DNA of 64,000 nucleotides from Thalassotalea litorea (GCF_005843925.1 NZ_VCBC01000002.1:286951-350950); one strand, 5' to 3'; shown: positions 1 through 9,421, counted from the first letter of the stretch. Notes: generated from the letters alone by a model not told the origin. Numbers and translations: made by a program.

Positions 1-706
1 AAATCGCCTTACACGCATTAGCCCATTGTATATCTTGCTTAGTATCCGATTGTGACTGACCGCTTATCCGATATTGTAAGAGTGGTTCCGGCAAATTCGC
101 GAATTTAACCGCGTGACTTAACACTAACCATAAGGCCAGATCTTCAGCCCCTTCATAGTCGCAGTCATATTGCCAGTTCATTGGCAAGCGATCGCGATGC
201 AGCATTACCGAGGGGTGCGCGATAGGGTTACCGAAAAAAAAGCTGGCAACGATATTTTCATGTTCGGTTTGTATTTGGCGTCGACCGAGTTTGTTTCCTG
301 TATTATCGATATATTCATAGCCTGTTCCCACGATGGCAATGTCCCGGTGCATAGCAAAGAATTGAACCTGCTCTGCCAACCGAGTTGGTGAACTGATATC
401 ATCGGCATCCATTCTTGCAATTAACTCGCCCCGAGCGTGGTTTAGGGCAAAATTTAGGGTCTTTATCAAACCATGATTGCTACGGGAAAATATTCGAATA
501 CGAGAGTCTTGTTCAGCAAATTCATTCAAAATATCCATACTGTTATCAGTAGAACCATCATTCACAATCAGTAATTCATAATCCTCAAAGGTTTGGTTGA
601 GAATGCTAGTGATAGCGTCGTGTAGGTATTGACCACCATTAAAGACTGGCATAATCACACTCACCGTCGGTGTTTCAGTTAAAGCTTCATTTTTCTGCTC
701 AGCCAT
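1..706 (-). CDS. Glycosyltransferase family 2, partial (3' end outside window)
   Basis: I translated about 235 residues by hand; the gene starts at 706 and runs off the left edge. The N-terminus has the GT-A signature VSVIMPVFNGGQYL, then LIVNDGSTDNS and a metal-binding DxD region, ARMDADD, at about residues 97-103, which is classic for family 2 transferases that add a sugar from a nucleotide-sugar donor to a growing glycan on the cytoplasmic face. The start codon overlaps the stop of the upstream glycosyltransferase by 8 nt, so it is the last visible gene of the polysaccharide operon. Donor and acceptor cannot be told from sequence. The family is certain; the exact role is unknown. Confidence 0.9.
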   Translation of the reverse strand, partial: MAEQKNEALTETPTVSVIMPVFNGGQYLHDAITSILNQTFEDYELLIVNDGSTDNSMDILNEFAEQDSRIRIFSRSNHGLIKTLNFALNHARGELIARMDADDISSPTRLAEQVQFFAMHRDIAIVGTGYEYIDNTGNKLGRRQIQTEHENIVASFFFGNPIAHPSVMLHRDRLPMNWQYDCDYEGAEDLALWLVLSHAVKFANLPEPLLQYRISGQSQSDTKQDIQWANACKAI

Positions 707-1919
707 TTTTAATCGCCTTGGCTTTGCCATTGTCTCGCAGTTTGGCGGCAACCTTCTCTTGGTCTTGGTCTTGGTCTTGGACTTGCTTTTGGTTTTTATC
801 TTGGCCTTGGCGTTGCTCTTGGTCTTGTCGATGTTGTTGAGGAATAATTTGCGCGTCGCTATCGATTCGCGGTAACGCTTTAATCAGGCCTAATGCACTC
901 AATTGCTCGCTTGACTGATATCGCGCCGAAATATCCTTTGCATAGAAAACAGCACAACTCAGCAATTGTTGATAGCGGGTATATTCACTGGAGTTATCAT
1001 AGTGCTGACGGCGAGTTTGTTCCTGAATCACTTTATTGATATATCCAGGGGAGAATTTAAAATGCAGCAAGGCGCCGGTTTCACGCTCTTCAAAGCAGGA
1101 ATTCAGGCGTCTCGGACTGACCGTGTGCATCGACGATAAATACGCAAAGTAAGGCTGCCATTTAATCAACGGAATTTTTTGTAATGCGGGGCCTTTGTCG
1201 GCTTGTTGCTCGTATAAAAGTCTTTGTCTGACTCCACCTCGTATCATTTGTGACAGGTACTTTTTATTGTATGTGTATTGAAAACCGGATTGATCAAAAT
1301 ACGGACAAGACTCAATTAACGATGCTTCTTCGCCTTTGAACAATTGCGCTGAAGTGTGCAAATGCTGTTTAGGGTACATATCTAGCATCAAGGTATAAAA
1401 TGCCTGTTGATGCCGTTTTTCGAGCCGCTGGCATAGCGATTTTAACGGTGGATCCGTGTCCACAGAATACGGGGCCGCTTTGTCGGGAGAATGAAAAATC
1501 AGGTGTTCATCGATATCACAAACCACACACCAGCGACCGCTGCCATAACGACGCAATAATGCATTGACCCAATGCATTCCAAAATTGGCCGATTTGTAAC
1601 TATCTGAGGTATGAAAAATACTCACATCGTTATCGTTCGAGACAAGCTCGACGCTATCATCGGTGGAATGATTATCAATGAAAATAAAGTGGTTAACGCC
1701 TAGCTGACGATAGTGACGCAAAAACTGAGGAAGCAATGCCGCTTCGTTATATAAAGTGGCAAACAGCACAATATCGTCGTTAACAATACCATTCAGATTA
1801 TCCTGGGTAATCGTCAATTGTTTTTGGAAACGAGACGCCGCCCATAAGGCCTTAACGTGTTCTATCAGCACGAACGGGGCATACAGCCAACTCAATAATC
1901 GAGAAATAAAGCGACTCAT
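699..1919 (-). CDS. Glycosyltransferase (GT2-like, Glyco_tranf_2_4 type) with Gln/Asp-rich tail
   Basis: The protein has about 406 residues. The core reads DDIVLFATLYNEAALLPQF, then NHFIFIDNHSTDDS and the acidic motif WCVVCDIDEHLIF, typical of the GT-A family that includes GT92-like enzymes of bacterial capsule loci. It is a clear paralogue of the 3483-4517 product in the same operon. An upstream start at 1973 is open but would overlap the previous gene by 41 nt; the ATG at 1919 gives an N-terminus that lines up with the paralogue. The last 50 residues are low-complexity (QDQDQDQ, RQGQDKNQ) and encoded by near-repeats of a hexamer. The substrate is unknown. Confidence 0.85.
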   Translation of the reverse strand: MSRFISRLLSWLYAPFVLIEHVKALWAASRFQKQLTITQDNLNGIVNDDIVLFATLYNEAALLPQFLRHYRQLGVNHFIFIDNHSTDDSVELVSNDNDVSIFHTSDSYKSANFGMHWVNALLRRYGSGRWCVVCDIDEHLIFHSPDKAAPYSVDTDPPLKSLCQRLEKRHQQAFYTLMLDMYPKQHLHTSAQLFKGEEASLIESCPYFDQSGFQYTYNKKYLSQMIRGGVRQRLLYEQQADKGPALQKIPLIKWQPYFAYLSSMHTVSPRRLNSCFEERETGALLHFKFSPGYINKVIQEQTRRQHYDNSSEYTRYQQLLSCAVFYAKDISARYQSSEQLSALGLIKALPRIDSDAQIIPQQHRQDQEQRQGQDKNQKQVQDQDQDQEKVAAKLRDNGKAKAIKNG

Positions 1920-1932
1920 GGTGTCAGCACCA

Positions 1933-3483
1933 TTAGGGAGACTGATTGATTTTTCCATCCAGCAGAGAATCATTTGCTGGATGGCTTTCTGATTGGCTTT
2001 CTGGAGGGGTGAGGCCTGCTAATGCTCGATAAAATGGTGCTTGCTGTTGATGCAGAGAAACCGCCGCACATAGTCGCGAAATATCCTGATTGGTAAACTG
2101 CGCCACCGTGGTGTTTTTCCAGCCGTATTTCTGTTGTTCCAGAGCCAGTAAATTGAGATCAGTGGCCTGACACATCGACATATCAAAAACTTCAAGCATT
2201 TGTATCTGACGAGCACTGCTCAATAGTTTTAGAAACTCATCTTCACCGCTAAACCGATAGAAAAAAACGACGCCTTGCGGATGCAAAAGGCATAATTGCT
2301 GAATGAATTCCAATCGATCATAATCCCGTAAACAGGTGTCGCTGGGTCGATACCCAGCTAAGGGTTTACGCTGACCGTAGCCAATAATATCTTCAGCAAA
2401 AAGATTGCCATAAACACCGCTATCGGGAAGGTGCGCAGCCAAACATTCAGCAAGCGTATCAAGCTCGCCCTCACCGCCCGGATGCCAAATAACAATTGAG
2501 CATGGAACTGGCAGTTGATTTAAATCGTCACTAAACAGGCTGCTGCGTTTATACCAACGCAAATTATCGGGTAATTTCCCTTGGTCGATGATTTTTACCT
2601 CCATGGGAAGCTGAGCTTCATTTAAGTATACACTTCTAAGTAAGGATACAAACTTACGATCCTGGGACTGGATTTTGCGGGTAAAACATTTATTGTCGGG
2701 CAATGTTTGAAGCTGATGAATATCCCGTAGTGAGAATATTTTAGGAATGCCTTTACAATTAAATTGGTAATTCATCAAAGGGGCTTTTAACTGAGTTTTG
2801 TCATCAATGAGATACGCGACTAACGTTTGAAAAAAAAACTCGTCAGGGATCCATGTGTATTTTAGAAACGCGACTAACTGAGGTTGTTGCGCACAAAGTT
2901 TGAGTACTCTATTTACCATTGACCAACTCAGAGTCCACCATTGAGATCCCATATGCACTGGGAAATCGAGGGGAAAGTTTCGTTTCACTCCGAGCAGTGA
3001 TAGCAATTTTATCGACCACGAGAAAAGTTTTGGGTGGCTACGCCAATTGCACCAATGAGGTAATTGCCACCGCTCTTGCTGGATCCCTTCAGTGATCCAA
3101 CGATGATGTTCAACATTGACCGCTTCAATGTATTCACACCCCGGCGATTGCGCCAAGTATTTTGCAAGATGGGTACTTGATTTGACCGGAAAACAACTAC
3201 CACTTAGCAAGGTAATGTATTCCACTTTCTCGCCACTGTCAGTTAACGCCTGCAGGCAATTTAATGTCGCCATTACGATCGACGATTCTCCCCATTCAAC
3301 CGCGACTTGAGGCGCTAATATGACATTGGGAAAATGACGTTTTATCAATTCTATATCGTGTCGGTGCTCCGTTGCCAAATCATAATGCAGGGCAATAATA
3401 TCGTTATTATCAGTCAGGCATTGCAACAGAGGTTGAATATGTTCGAACGATTCATGGGCAAGAATGGCATAGGCAAGACGCAT
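1933..3483 (-). CDS. Core-2/I-branching (GT14-like) N-acetylglucosaminyl- or xylosyltransferase with extra C-terminal domain
   Basis: This is a 516-residue protein. The first ~250 residues fit the Core-2/I-branching family: the opening MRLAYAILAHESFEHIQPLL, then YITLLSGSCFPVKSS, then HMGSQWWTLS and the WIPDEFFFQTL acidic motif. Such enzymes transfer GlcNAc or xylose from the UDP-sugar. The remaining ~240 residues are a second domain I do not recognise with certainty; it resembles the C-terminal extensions of bacterial homologues in capsule loci. The start overlaps the preceding stop by one base (TAATG), so the genes are translationally coupled. The family is a firm call; the donor sugar and C-terminal role are open. 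Confidence 0.82.
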   Translation of the reverse strand: MRLAYAILAHESFEHIQPLLQCLTDNNDIIALHYDLATEHRHDIELIKRHFPNVILAPQVAVEWGESSIVMATLNCLQALTDSGEKVEYITLLSGSCFPVKSSTHLAKYLAQSPGCEYIEAVNVEHHRWITEGIQQERWQLPHWCNWRSHPKLFSWSIKLLSLLGVKRNFPLDFPVHMGSQWWTLSWSMVNRVLKLCAQQPQLVAFLKYTWIPDEFFFQTLVAYLIDDKTQLKAPLMNYQFNCKGIPKIFSLRDIHQLQTLPDNKCFTRKIQSQDRKFVSLLRSVYLNEAQLPMEVKIIDQGKLPDNLRWYKRSSLFSDDLNQLPVPCSIVIWHPGGEGELDTLAECLAAHLPDSGVYGNLFAEDIIGYGQRKPLAGYRPSDTCLRDYDRLEFIQQLCLLHPQGVVFFYRFSGEDEFLKLLSSARQIQMLEVFDMSMCQATDLNLLALEQQKYGWKNTTVAQFTNQDISRLCAAVSLHQQQAPFYRALAGLTPPESQSESHPANDSLLDGKINQSP

Positions 3484-4517
3484 TAGTTCAGCTCCTCATT
3501 GACTAACAGTCCAAGTTGCTGAAGTTGTTTCCACCCTTGGTATTTCACCGACATGCTTGGTTCAAAGTGCATGGAGTTTTGCAAAAAATCCTGGTACTTC
3601 TGATACTCTATCGAATCTCCGTAGTGCTCTTTGCGCTCGATTTCTTCGACAATTTTTTCTTCAAAATCGGCGATAAATTTAAAATGTAGTAAGGCGCCAG
3701 TTAAGCCCTGCTGATAACCTTTGTTTAATTTGCGCGGAATCGCCATATGCATAGAGGAAACATAAGCATAATACCACCGCCACTTAATTAGCGGCGTTTT
3801 GTTTAATGCCGGTGCCTGTGCAGGGTTATCTTTGAATAGGGTTCTCAGGCGTACGCCTCCCTGAGCCCATAACGAGGAGTAGATTTTGTTTTCATGATAG
3901 AAATAACCACTCCGATCAAAATATGGATGACTGTCCAGAGGATCGGTACCTGGCTTGTATATGCATTCTCGCAAAGTGCCTTTGCCGTACATATCGATCA
4001 TATTGGTATAAAAGCTAGGCCGATGAGTTTGCTCAAGGTACTGACATAGTTGCCGTAAATTTAAATCGTCTTGTTTGGGAAATACCAAAAACTCATCGGG
4101 ATCACAGGTCATGCACCAATGATTCGAGCCATAGCGTCGCAAAAGGTAATTGAGCCAGTGCATGCCGAAATTAGAGGCTTTATAGGATTCTGATGTGTAA
4201 AACACCGACACGTCGCGATGTTCTTTAATCCAATAACTAAAGCCATCGTCCGAGCCATTATCCACCAGAATAAAGTGATTGATGCCCATTTTTCGGTAAT
4301 ATTCGAGAAAATATTCCATTCGATGAGCTTCATTACGTAATGTCGCAAACAGCAGTAAATCGTTGTCCTTGATACCGCCGGTGTTATCTTGCGATAACGT
4401 TAACTGACGCCCGAAAAGCGTTGCTTTAACGCCATAAAAGGCGAGCTGACTGCCATGTTTTAACATCCGCCAGGGACGAAGTACCTGATTTAGCATAGGA
4501 TGCATAAGCCCTCCCAT
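3483..4517 (-). CDS. Glycosyltransferase (GT2-like, Glyco_tranf_2_4 type)
   Basis: The product has 344 residues (or 340 from the inner ATG at 4505, which follows a purine-rich GGGAGGG). Motifs run in the same order as in the paralogue at 699-1919: DLLLFATLRNEAHRMEYFL, NHFILVDNGSDDG, WCMTCDPDEFLVF and, near residue 270, LTGALLHFKF. The DPDE motif is the likely metal and nucleotide-sugar site. It is coupled to the sulfotransferase upstream by a TAATG stop-start overlap. Two related transferases in one operon suggest successive additions to one repeating unit, which is inference. Confidence 0.85.
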   Translation of the reverse strand: MGGLMHPMLNQVLRPWRMLKHGSQLAFYGVKATLFGRQLTLSQDNTGGIKDNDLLLFATLRNEAHRMEYFLEYYRKMGINHFILVDNGSDDGFSYWIKEHRDVSVFYTSESYKASNFGMHWLNYLLRRYGSNHWCMTCDPDEFLVFPKQDDLNLRQLCQYLEQTHRPSFYTNMIDMYGKGTLRECIYKPGTDPLDSHPYFDRSGYFYHENKIYSSLWAQGGVRLRTLFKDNPAQAPALNKTPLIKWRWYYAYVSSMHMAIPRKLNKGYQQGLTGALLHFKFIADFEEKIVEEIERKEHYGDSIEYQKYQDFLQNSMHFEPSMSVKYQGWKQLQQLGLLVNEELN

Positions 4518-5299
4518 TACCCGAGTGCAGATTTATTGAAGCCGTGTAAATAGTCCTTTACCTGATCAAAATTAATGACCTTATCCTCAATACTGCCTTT
4601 ATTTTGTTTCCTTAACGTTGTCTGCTGTTTTTGCATCGATTGATTTGAGCCTACAAAACGCGCGATTTCTTCCACTTGTGCGTCATCGAGTACATCATTG
4701 TAATCAATCACTCTGTAGTCCTGATGGGTATCGTCGAGTCGCTGTTTGATGGCGCCGAAATATTTTTGTGTTTTATTCACATACTGTTCAAATTCATTGA
4801 TATCGAAATGCACTTGGGTGATTTTGGGCGCTTTTTCATCTCGTTTCACCCATTGCCCTGACTCTCGGGCCAGTTCAAGTGAAATAAACGAATCCACCAG
4901 GTTGCGTTGCAACAATACTTTTCTGACTCTGGGGTTATTTAACAGTACTCGGCGCACATCTTTGTTATGGCTATCAAATAAACGAAAGCCTGGCACCTTG
5001 CCTTCTTTGTGTGCTTGCTCTTGTACCTGTTGGATTAATAAAAATGGGTCCTGTTGTCTTTTTTTCCGAGAATCCGGGTCGTTTCTGCCATAACCGGCAT
5101 AGGAAAATTTGTTGATATGAGGCCGGTCAACCCCAACAAAGGATGGGTTATAAAGTTCGCCCAGACAGATTAGATCGTCAAAATAATTGAGCTTCTCCTG
5201 CAGTAAATTTGAACCAGAGCGCATCGCCCCAAATATCACGAACAGATCGATATCCTTGCATTGCACAATTTTTTTCGGCCTGAATAAATTTGAAAACAT
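4517..5299 (-). CDS. Sulfotransferase (Stf0-like)
   Basis: A 260-residue protein with the PAPS-binding 5'-phosphosulfate loop near the N-terminus (DLFVIFGAMRSGSNLLQEKL) and a 3'-phosphate-binding stretch around residues 118-140 (VRRVLLNNPRVRKVLLQRN, then VDSFISLEL). This architecture is that of bacterial Stf0-type or carbohydrate sulfotransferases, which move sulfate from PAPS to a hydroxyl on a sugar or lipid. Its place among exporter and glycosyltransferase genes points to sulfation of the exported polysaccharide. Its stop and start overlap both neighbours by a base. The acceptor is inferred from context only. Confidence 0.8.
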   Translation of the reverse strand: MFSNLFRPKKIVQCKDIDLFVIFGAMRSGSNLLQEKLNYFDDLICLGELYNPSFVGVDRPHINKFSYAGYGRNDPDSRKKRQQDPFLLIQQVQEQAHKEGKVPGFRLFDSHNKDVRRVLLNNPRVRKVLLQRNLVDSFISLELARESGQWVKRDEKAPKITQVHFDINEFEQYVNKTQKYFGAIKQRLDDTHQDYRVIDYNDVLDDAQVEEIARFVGSNQSMQKQQTTLRKQNKGSIEDKVINFDQVKDYLHGFNKSALG

Positions 5300-6447
5300 T
5301 ATTGTTCCACCATGGTTTGAGCGGTAAGCTGAGTGAGCTGTTGGCGAATATAATGACCGTTAGGGTTAAGCTGCAGCGCCAAGGTCAGCAGTTGTATTTT
5401 CTGTGCTCTGCAATCCATCGGCAAACCAAGCGCAATATTCCTTAACTGTGCACTTTGGTTGCGCTTCCACTGACTTTCTTCATCACTATCCATAAAACTA
5501 AAATCGGCGAACAGATCTGAGTAAATTTCGTTAATCTCTCCTAACGTCAACATACGTCCGTTGCCAACATCAGGGTATTGTGAAAAGTCATCATTGAAAA
5601 TATGTTCCGAACTGGTCAGTTTATAATCTTGATTTAACCGGGCATTGGCCGCTTTAAATTGCTGATAAAATTCCAAAGCCTGTTCGCGACTGGGCAAAAG
5701 TTTATCTTCGCTACTGTGACGTCGATCAAAATCTCGCACCGCACGTATCAGACGATGCCGGGCAATACTGCCATCGGCAAACACCGGTTGACTTTGATGC
5801 AAGAATAATTGGCTGATGCGCCCTAAGGACTCGTTCGCTTTCTCTGGAAATTGATAGTATTCCGGTTGCAAGCCCAGCACATGGCAAAAGTCCTTAACGA
5901 CATCACATTCCACCAGATGTTGAGGCTCAAAGACTCGAAGAATAATATTGTCCTTGGCAAAAACTTTCGCCCACATCGAAACCTTTTGTTCAAAGTCTAA
6001 ATAGCGTCTGGCAACATCGGAAAGCTGGCTCGGTAATGCGGTCGGTTCGTGGCCATAAGCCACTGAACAATCAAACCACTTGGTGCCCTCTTGTTTTTGT
6101 GAAATTGCCAGACTATCCTGACGGCGCAGGTAAAAAATCACTTTCACTTTATGGGCATGTTGATAAAGCACATCGCGCAGCTCCATCAATCGGTTGATGT
6201 CATCAACCCAGGAAAAATTTTCTCGGGAAATAATGGCTATGGGCTGGCGAACCCTTGATAGTGCGTGGAATGCCTGAGGAAACAAACCATAATCAACAAG
6301 ATCTGGCGTGGGCTTCAAAATGCCTTTTAAGCCTGGCATCGCAATGCCATCTTCGCGCAGAGCTTCCTGATTGATTCGTAGAAATCTCTGAATAGAAGTC
6401 GATCCCGTCTTATGGGATCCCGCATGAATATATAAGGTATTAATCAT
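5299..6447 (-). CDS. Sulfotransferase-family protein with half-TPR-like C-terminal tail
   Basis: The open frame reaches 6519, but the ATG at 6447 puts the 5'-phosphosulfate loop (MINTLYIHAGSHKTGSTSIQ) at the very start, as is usual for this family, giving 382 residues. A later segment (HKVKVIFYLRRQDSLAISQK) fits the 3'-phosphate-binding region. The last ~35 residues (IQLLTLALQLNPNGHYIRQQ) look like half a TPR helix pair and resemble a segment in the N-terminus of the neighbouring KpsE-like protein. It probably sulfates the same polysaccharide as the Stf0-like protein next door. A 100-nt gap separates it from the exporter genes upstream. Confidence 0.78.
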   Translation of the reverse strand: MINTLYIHAGSHKTGSTSIQRFLRINQEALREDGIAMPGLKGILKPTPDLVDYGLFPQAFHALSRVRQPIAIISRENFSWVDDINRLMELRDVLYQHAHKVKVIFYLRRQDSLAISQKQEGTKWFDCSVAYGHEPTALPSQLSDVARRYLDFEQKVSMWAKVFAKDNIILRVFEPQHLVECDVVKDFCHVLGLQPEYYQFPEKANESLGRISQLFLHQSQPVFADGSIARHRLIRAVRDFDRRHSSEDKLLPSREQALEFYQQFKAANARLNQDYKLTSSEHIFNDDFSQYPDVGNGRMLTLGEINEIYSDLFADFSFMDSDEESQWKRNQSAQLRNIALGLPMDCRAQKIQLLTLALQLNPNGHYIRQQLTQLTAQTMVEQ

Positions 6448-6548
6448 CGAGCAGCTATACCAAACCTTGTCACTAGGCCGTAATACCCGATCGGCGCACC
6501 ATAATAATGAGCTTAGCAAAAATCCTGTTATTCGCTTACTGCAAAACC

Positions 6549-7976
6549 TTACTCCAGCTCCCTGATTGTAGCGATTAAGATTTTTCCTATACCAAACAAC
6601 ATGATAAGAACAACAGCAGCTAAAGATAAATTGTAAAATTTATCCGGATAGCTATTATCTTCCGGTAGTGTGGGGCTTTCCACAACCACCATATATTGCA
6701 ATTGACGATATGCTTCAATCCTTGAACGTTCCAGTGAAACCAAAGAAGACGTATATGCCTGCATTGCCAAGTCCACTTTGATTTGGAAGGCAGAATATCG
6801 TGCCAATACTTCCCCAAAGGAAATATCCTGCTGTCCCTTTTGTGAAATTAACCGCTGTTTCTCGCTCACCAATTGCTTTTCCAACGCGTTGATCTCTCGT
6901 TGCAACGAGCGAATTTTCGGCGATGAATCTTGCATATACTCACGCAACGCCAACAATTGTGTTTTTTTATCGGATAACACTTCTTCGAGTTTAAACGCAA
7001 TCTGTTGAACAGCCTGAGCCTCTTGCTGAGGGTCAAACAACCGATATTTCTGCTGAAATCTGAGTAAATCGGTTTTTGCTTTACGCAACCTGTCCTCTAT
7101 TAACCGATGTTCGGCTTCAATGAAGGTCAACCGTTTGCGGGCCAGAGATTGGCCAATGCTGTTTATATAGTCTTCCGATTTGGCTATTATTTGTTGATTT
7201 AATTGTTGAGCATAAGCGCCACTGTACGCCTGACTTTTTATACTGACGACTGAGGATGCCTCATCTACGTCAACGACAATATGACGCTGAAAATAGGAGA
7301 GAAACTGATCATTGCTGGCAGTGCCACTTAAGCGGGAAATCATGTCCCGCTGATTCGATGTGTAATGTTCAAACAGCGATAACTCACTTTGCAGATGATT
7401 GAGCATATCCCGGGACAAAATAAAGGCACTGATCAGCTGAGTGTCTCCTGCGGAATTGGCTGCTCGATTACCGAGTAACGGTGAGGACGCATCCCCAGCT
7501 AGCTGAGTATTCGGCTTACGAATGATTACCTGAGCATGACTTTCATACCTTGGGCTCGCCCATAATAAAAAATAAATTGCAATAGCAATCCAAGGTAAAA
7601 TTACAAAGGCAGCGAAAGGTTGACGAAGCCAATGCCATATTTTTTGATGCCCGGAAATCTTAGGTGCTTCGGTCGTTACCCGCTTTTCCTGTTCCGATGT
7701 TTGAATCGGATCTTCAGTAGAGGATAAAATTAGGATAGGAGAGCCCTCTTCCATCAGGCGTTGTCGATACTCCTGTAACTTATTCTTGATCACCGGGCCT
7801 GCTGGACGAATATTATGGGCACGCTGCATTAACCGATAGGCGAGCTCTAAATCGCTATCTTCCAGATTTAATGCTTCCTCGCGCAGATAGTCAGCGTCTT
7901 GCCACTGTTCCTGGGTCCAGTCGTTTTCCAAGGCGTTAAATCTTTGCTCGAGTTTATCAATATCCGTCTGGCTCAT
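6549..7976 (-). CDS. Capsule export inner-membrane protein, KpsE/Wzz-like polysaccharide co-polymerase
   Basis: This 475-residue protein has a cytoplasmic N-terminal extension of about 125 residues, a membrane segment (FAAFVILPWIAIAIYFLLWA), a long periplasmic part with predicted coiled coil (about residues 270-385), and a second membrane segment near the C-terminus (LAAVVLIMLFGIGKI). That topology is shared by KpsE/BexC/Wzz-type proteins, which bridge the inner-membrane ABC exporter to the outer-membrane channel. The first 70 residues hold a TPR-like helix pair that ordinary KpsE proteins lack. It ends 3 nt before the ATPase gene's stop region begins, so it is in the same operon. Confidence 0.85.
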   Translation of the reverse strand: MSQTDIDKLEQRFNALENDWTQEQWQDADYLREEALNLEDSDLELAYRLMQRAHNIRPAGPVIKNKLQEYRQRLMEEGSPILILSSTEDPIQTSEQEKRVTTEAPKISGHQKIWHWLRQPFAAFVILPWIAIAIYFLLWASPRYESHAQVIIRKPNTQLAGDASSPLLGNRAANSAGDTQLISAFILSRDMLNHLQSELSLFEHYTSNQRDMISRLSGTASNDQFLSYFQRHIVVDVDEASSVVSIKSQAYSGAYAQQLNQQIIAKSEDYINSIGQSLARKRLTFIEAEHRLIEDRLRKAKTDLLRFQQKYRLFDPQQEAQAVQQIAFKLEEVLSDKKTQLLALREYMQDSSPKIRSLQREINALEKQLVSEKQRLISQKGQQDISFGEVLARYSAFQIKVDLAMQAYTSSLVSLERSRIEAYRQLQYMVVVESPTLPEDNSYPDKFYNLSLAAVVLIMLFGIGKILIATIRELE

Positions 7977-7979
7977 TGT

Positions 7980-8630
7980 CTAATTAGCCTCATAAATATC
8001 AATGGCTTGCTCAAGGTCGTTATAAAAGCTTAGCTGACCTTTCTCAATTAAAATTGCACTATCACAAAATAATCGAACATCATCGAGCTCATGGCTCACC
8101 ATGATGACATTAGAGGTTTTACTTTTTCGTAATAACGCTTGCTGGGTTTTTCTTCGAAACTTTGGATCCCCAACTGATATGGCTTCGTCTATCAGGTAAA
8201 TATCAAAATCGATAGCGATACAACAGGCAAACGCTAATCGCGAACGCATACCTGAAGAATACGTACGAACCGGTAAATCGTACTTTTGTTTTAACTCGGC
8301 AAATTGCTTGACCATTTCTTCATAGCGCTCGAGATCATCTACGCCATTGACGCGACCAATAAATCGAGTATTTTCCCGGCCGGTCATTTTCGGGTGCACT
8401 CCCGTTGCCAATGCAACTGGCCAGGAAATATTATATGAAGTTCGGATCCGTCCTTCGTTCGGGTATTCGCTGCCAGCCAAAAGCCGAAACAATGTCGATT
8501 TACCGGCACCATTTTTTCCGAGGAGCGCAATGTTATGCCCTCCTGGGATGGTAAAATTGAGGTTATTAAACACATACTGGCGACCCAGTTTCGACGGATA
8601 GTATTTACTGACGCTATGTAATTCAATCAT
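7980..8630 (-). CDS. Capsule/polysaccharide ABC exporter, ATP-binding protein (KpsT-like)
   Basis: A 216-residue nucleotide-binding domain with Walker A (GKNGAGKS, about residues 39-46), the ABC signature (YSSGMRSR), Walker B (DIYLIDEA) and the H-loop (MVSHELDD). Its short size and sequence match KpsT/Wzt-type ATPases that power export of lipid-linked capsular polysaccharide across the inner membrane. The start overlaps the permease stop by 4 nt (ATGA), so the two subunits are made together. No carbohydrate-binding C-terminal domain like that of O-antigen Wzt is present, which favours a capsule-type exporter. Confidence 0.93.
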   Translation of the reverse strand: MIELHSVSKYYPSKLGRQYVFNNLNFTIPGGHNIALLGKNGAGKSTLFRLLAGSEYPNEGRIRTSYNISWPVALATGVHPKMTGRENTRFIGRVNGVDDLERYEEMVKQFAELKQKYDLPVRTYSSGMRSRLAFACCIAIDFDIYLIDEAISVGDPKFRRKTQQALLRKSKTSNVIMVSHELDDVRLFCDSAILIEKGQLSFYNDLEQAIDIYEAN

Positions 8631-9421
8631 CGACTAATCACCTGCCGCCAACTCAACTGATAAAATATTAATGCGCAAAACATTAGAATAAGTGTTGATA
8701 GGTTTACATAGGTTAATGACACACCTTGTGCCTGATATCCGGTGTACGCGGCTTGGCGGGACAACTCGATACTGTGCAGTAACGGGTTCCAGTTTAAAAA
8801 TGGCCAGTATTGTTCGGAGATATCCTGGAGACTAAAGAATACTCCGGAAATAAAAAACATCGGCCGAGTGATTAAATTACGAATTTTATCCACTTCAACA
8901 ATAAATTCTTTGGCTAATGCCATAATCAGCCCAAGACTTGTGGCGATCATCCACACATTAAAGAGCATCATTAACACGGTTAAAGGATCGTCGAGGCGCA
9001 TTTCTATGCCCATAAAATATACCGCAATCCATAAAACAAAAATAACCGCGGCTTTTACCAGAATTTCAAACAGCGCATTTGCCATTACCGCACTTAAAGG
9101 CTGAACCTGACGAAATGAAAAGAGCGCTTTATTGCGATGTATCGAATTGGCTGTTGATGATAGTGTCGACAAAAATAGTTGAATCATGAGCATGCCATAC
9201 ATCATAAACATAAATGTAGGCATGGTATGGGTAAGACCGCCATCCATGCGACCGCGTATAAAAGATAGGATAAAAATAAAAGATACCGGTTGAATCACCG
9301 CCCAGCTGATACCGACTTTATCGTCAAATTTACTGCGGATCTCACGAATAAAAATGGCAAAGACGACATCCTGCCAAATCCGATATGCCTGTCTGGATTT
9401 AACCTGAGCCATGCTGACCAC
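8627..9421 (-). CDS. Capsule/polysaccharide ABC exporter, permease (KpsM-like)
   Basis: The 264-residue product has the ABC-2 permease layout: an amphipathic N-terminus (FAIFIREIRSKFDDKVGISW) followed by about six hydrophobic segments. It forms the transmembrane channel with the KpsT-like ATPase encoded just downstream. The ORF overlaps the KpsD-like gene end by about 20 nt; an alternative ATG lies three codons in (9412). The motif near the start and the family length of ~260 residues agree with KpsM/Wzm proteins. Confidence 0.92.
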   Translation of the reverse strand: MVSMAQVKSRQAYRIWQDVVFAIFIREIRSKFDDKVGISWAVIQPVSFIFILSFIRGRMDGGLTHTMPTFMFMMYGMLMIQLFLSTLSSTANSIHRNKALFSFRQVQPLSAVMANALFEILVKAAVIFVLWIAVYFMGIEMRLDDPLTVLMMLFNVWMIATSLGLIMALAKEFIVEVDKIRNLITRPMFFISGVFFSLQDISEQYWPFLNWNPLLHSIELSRQAAYTGYQAQGVSLTYVNLSTLILMFCALIFYQLSWRQVISR

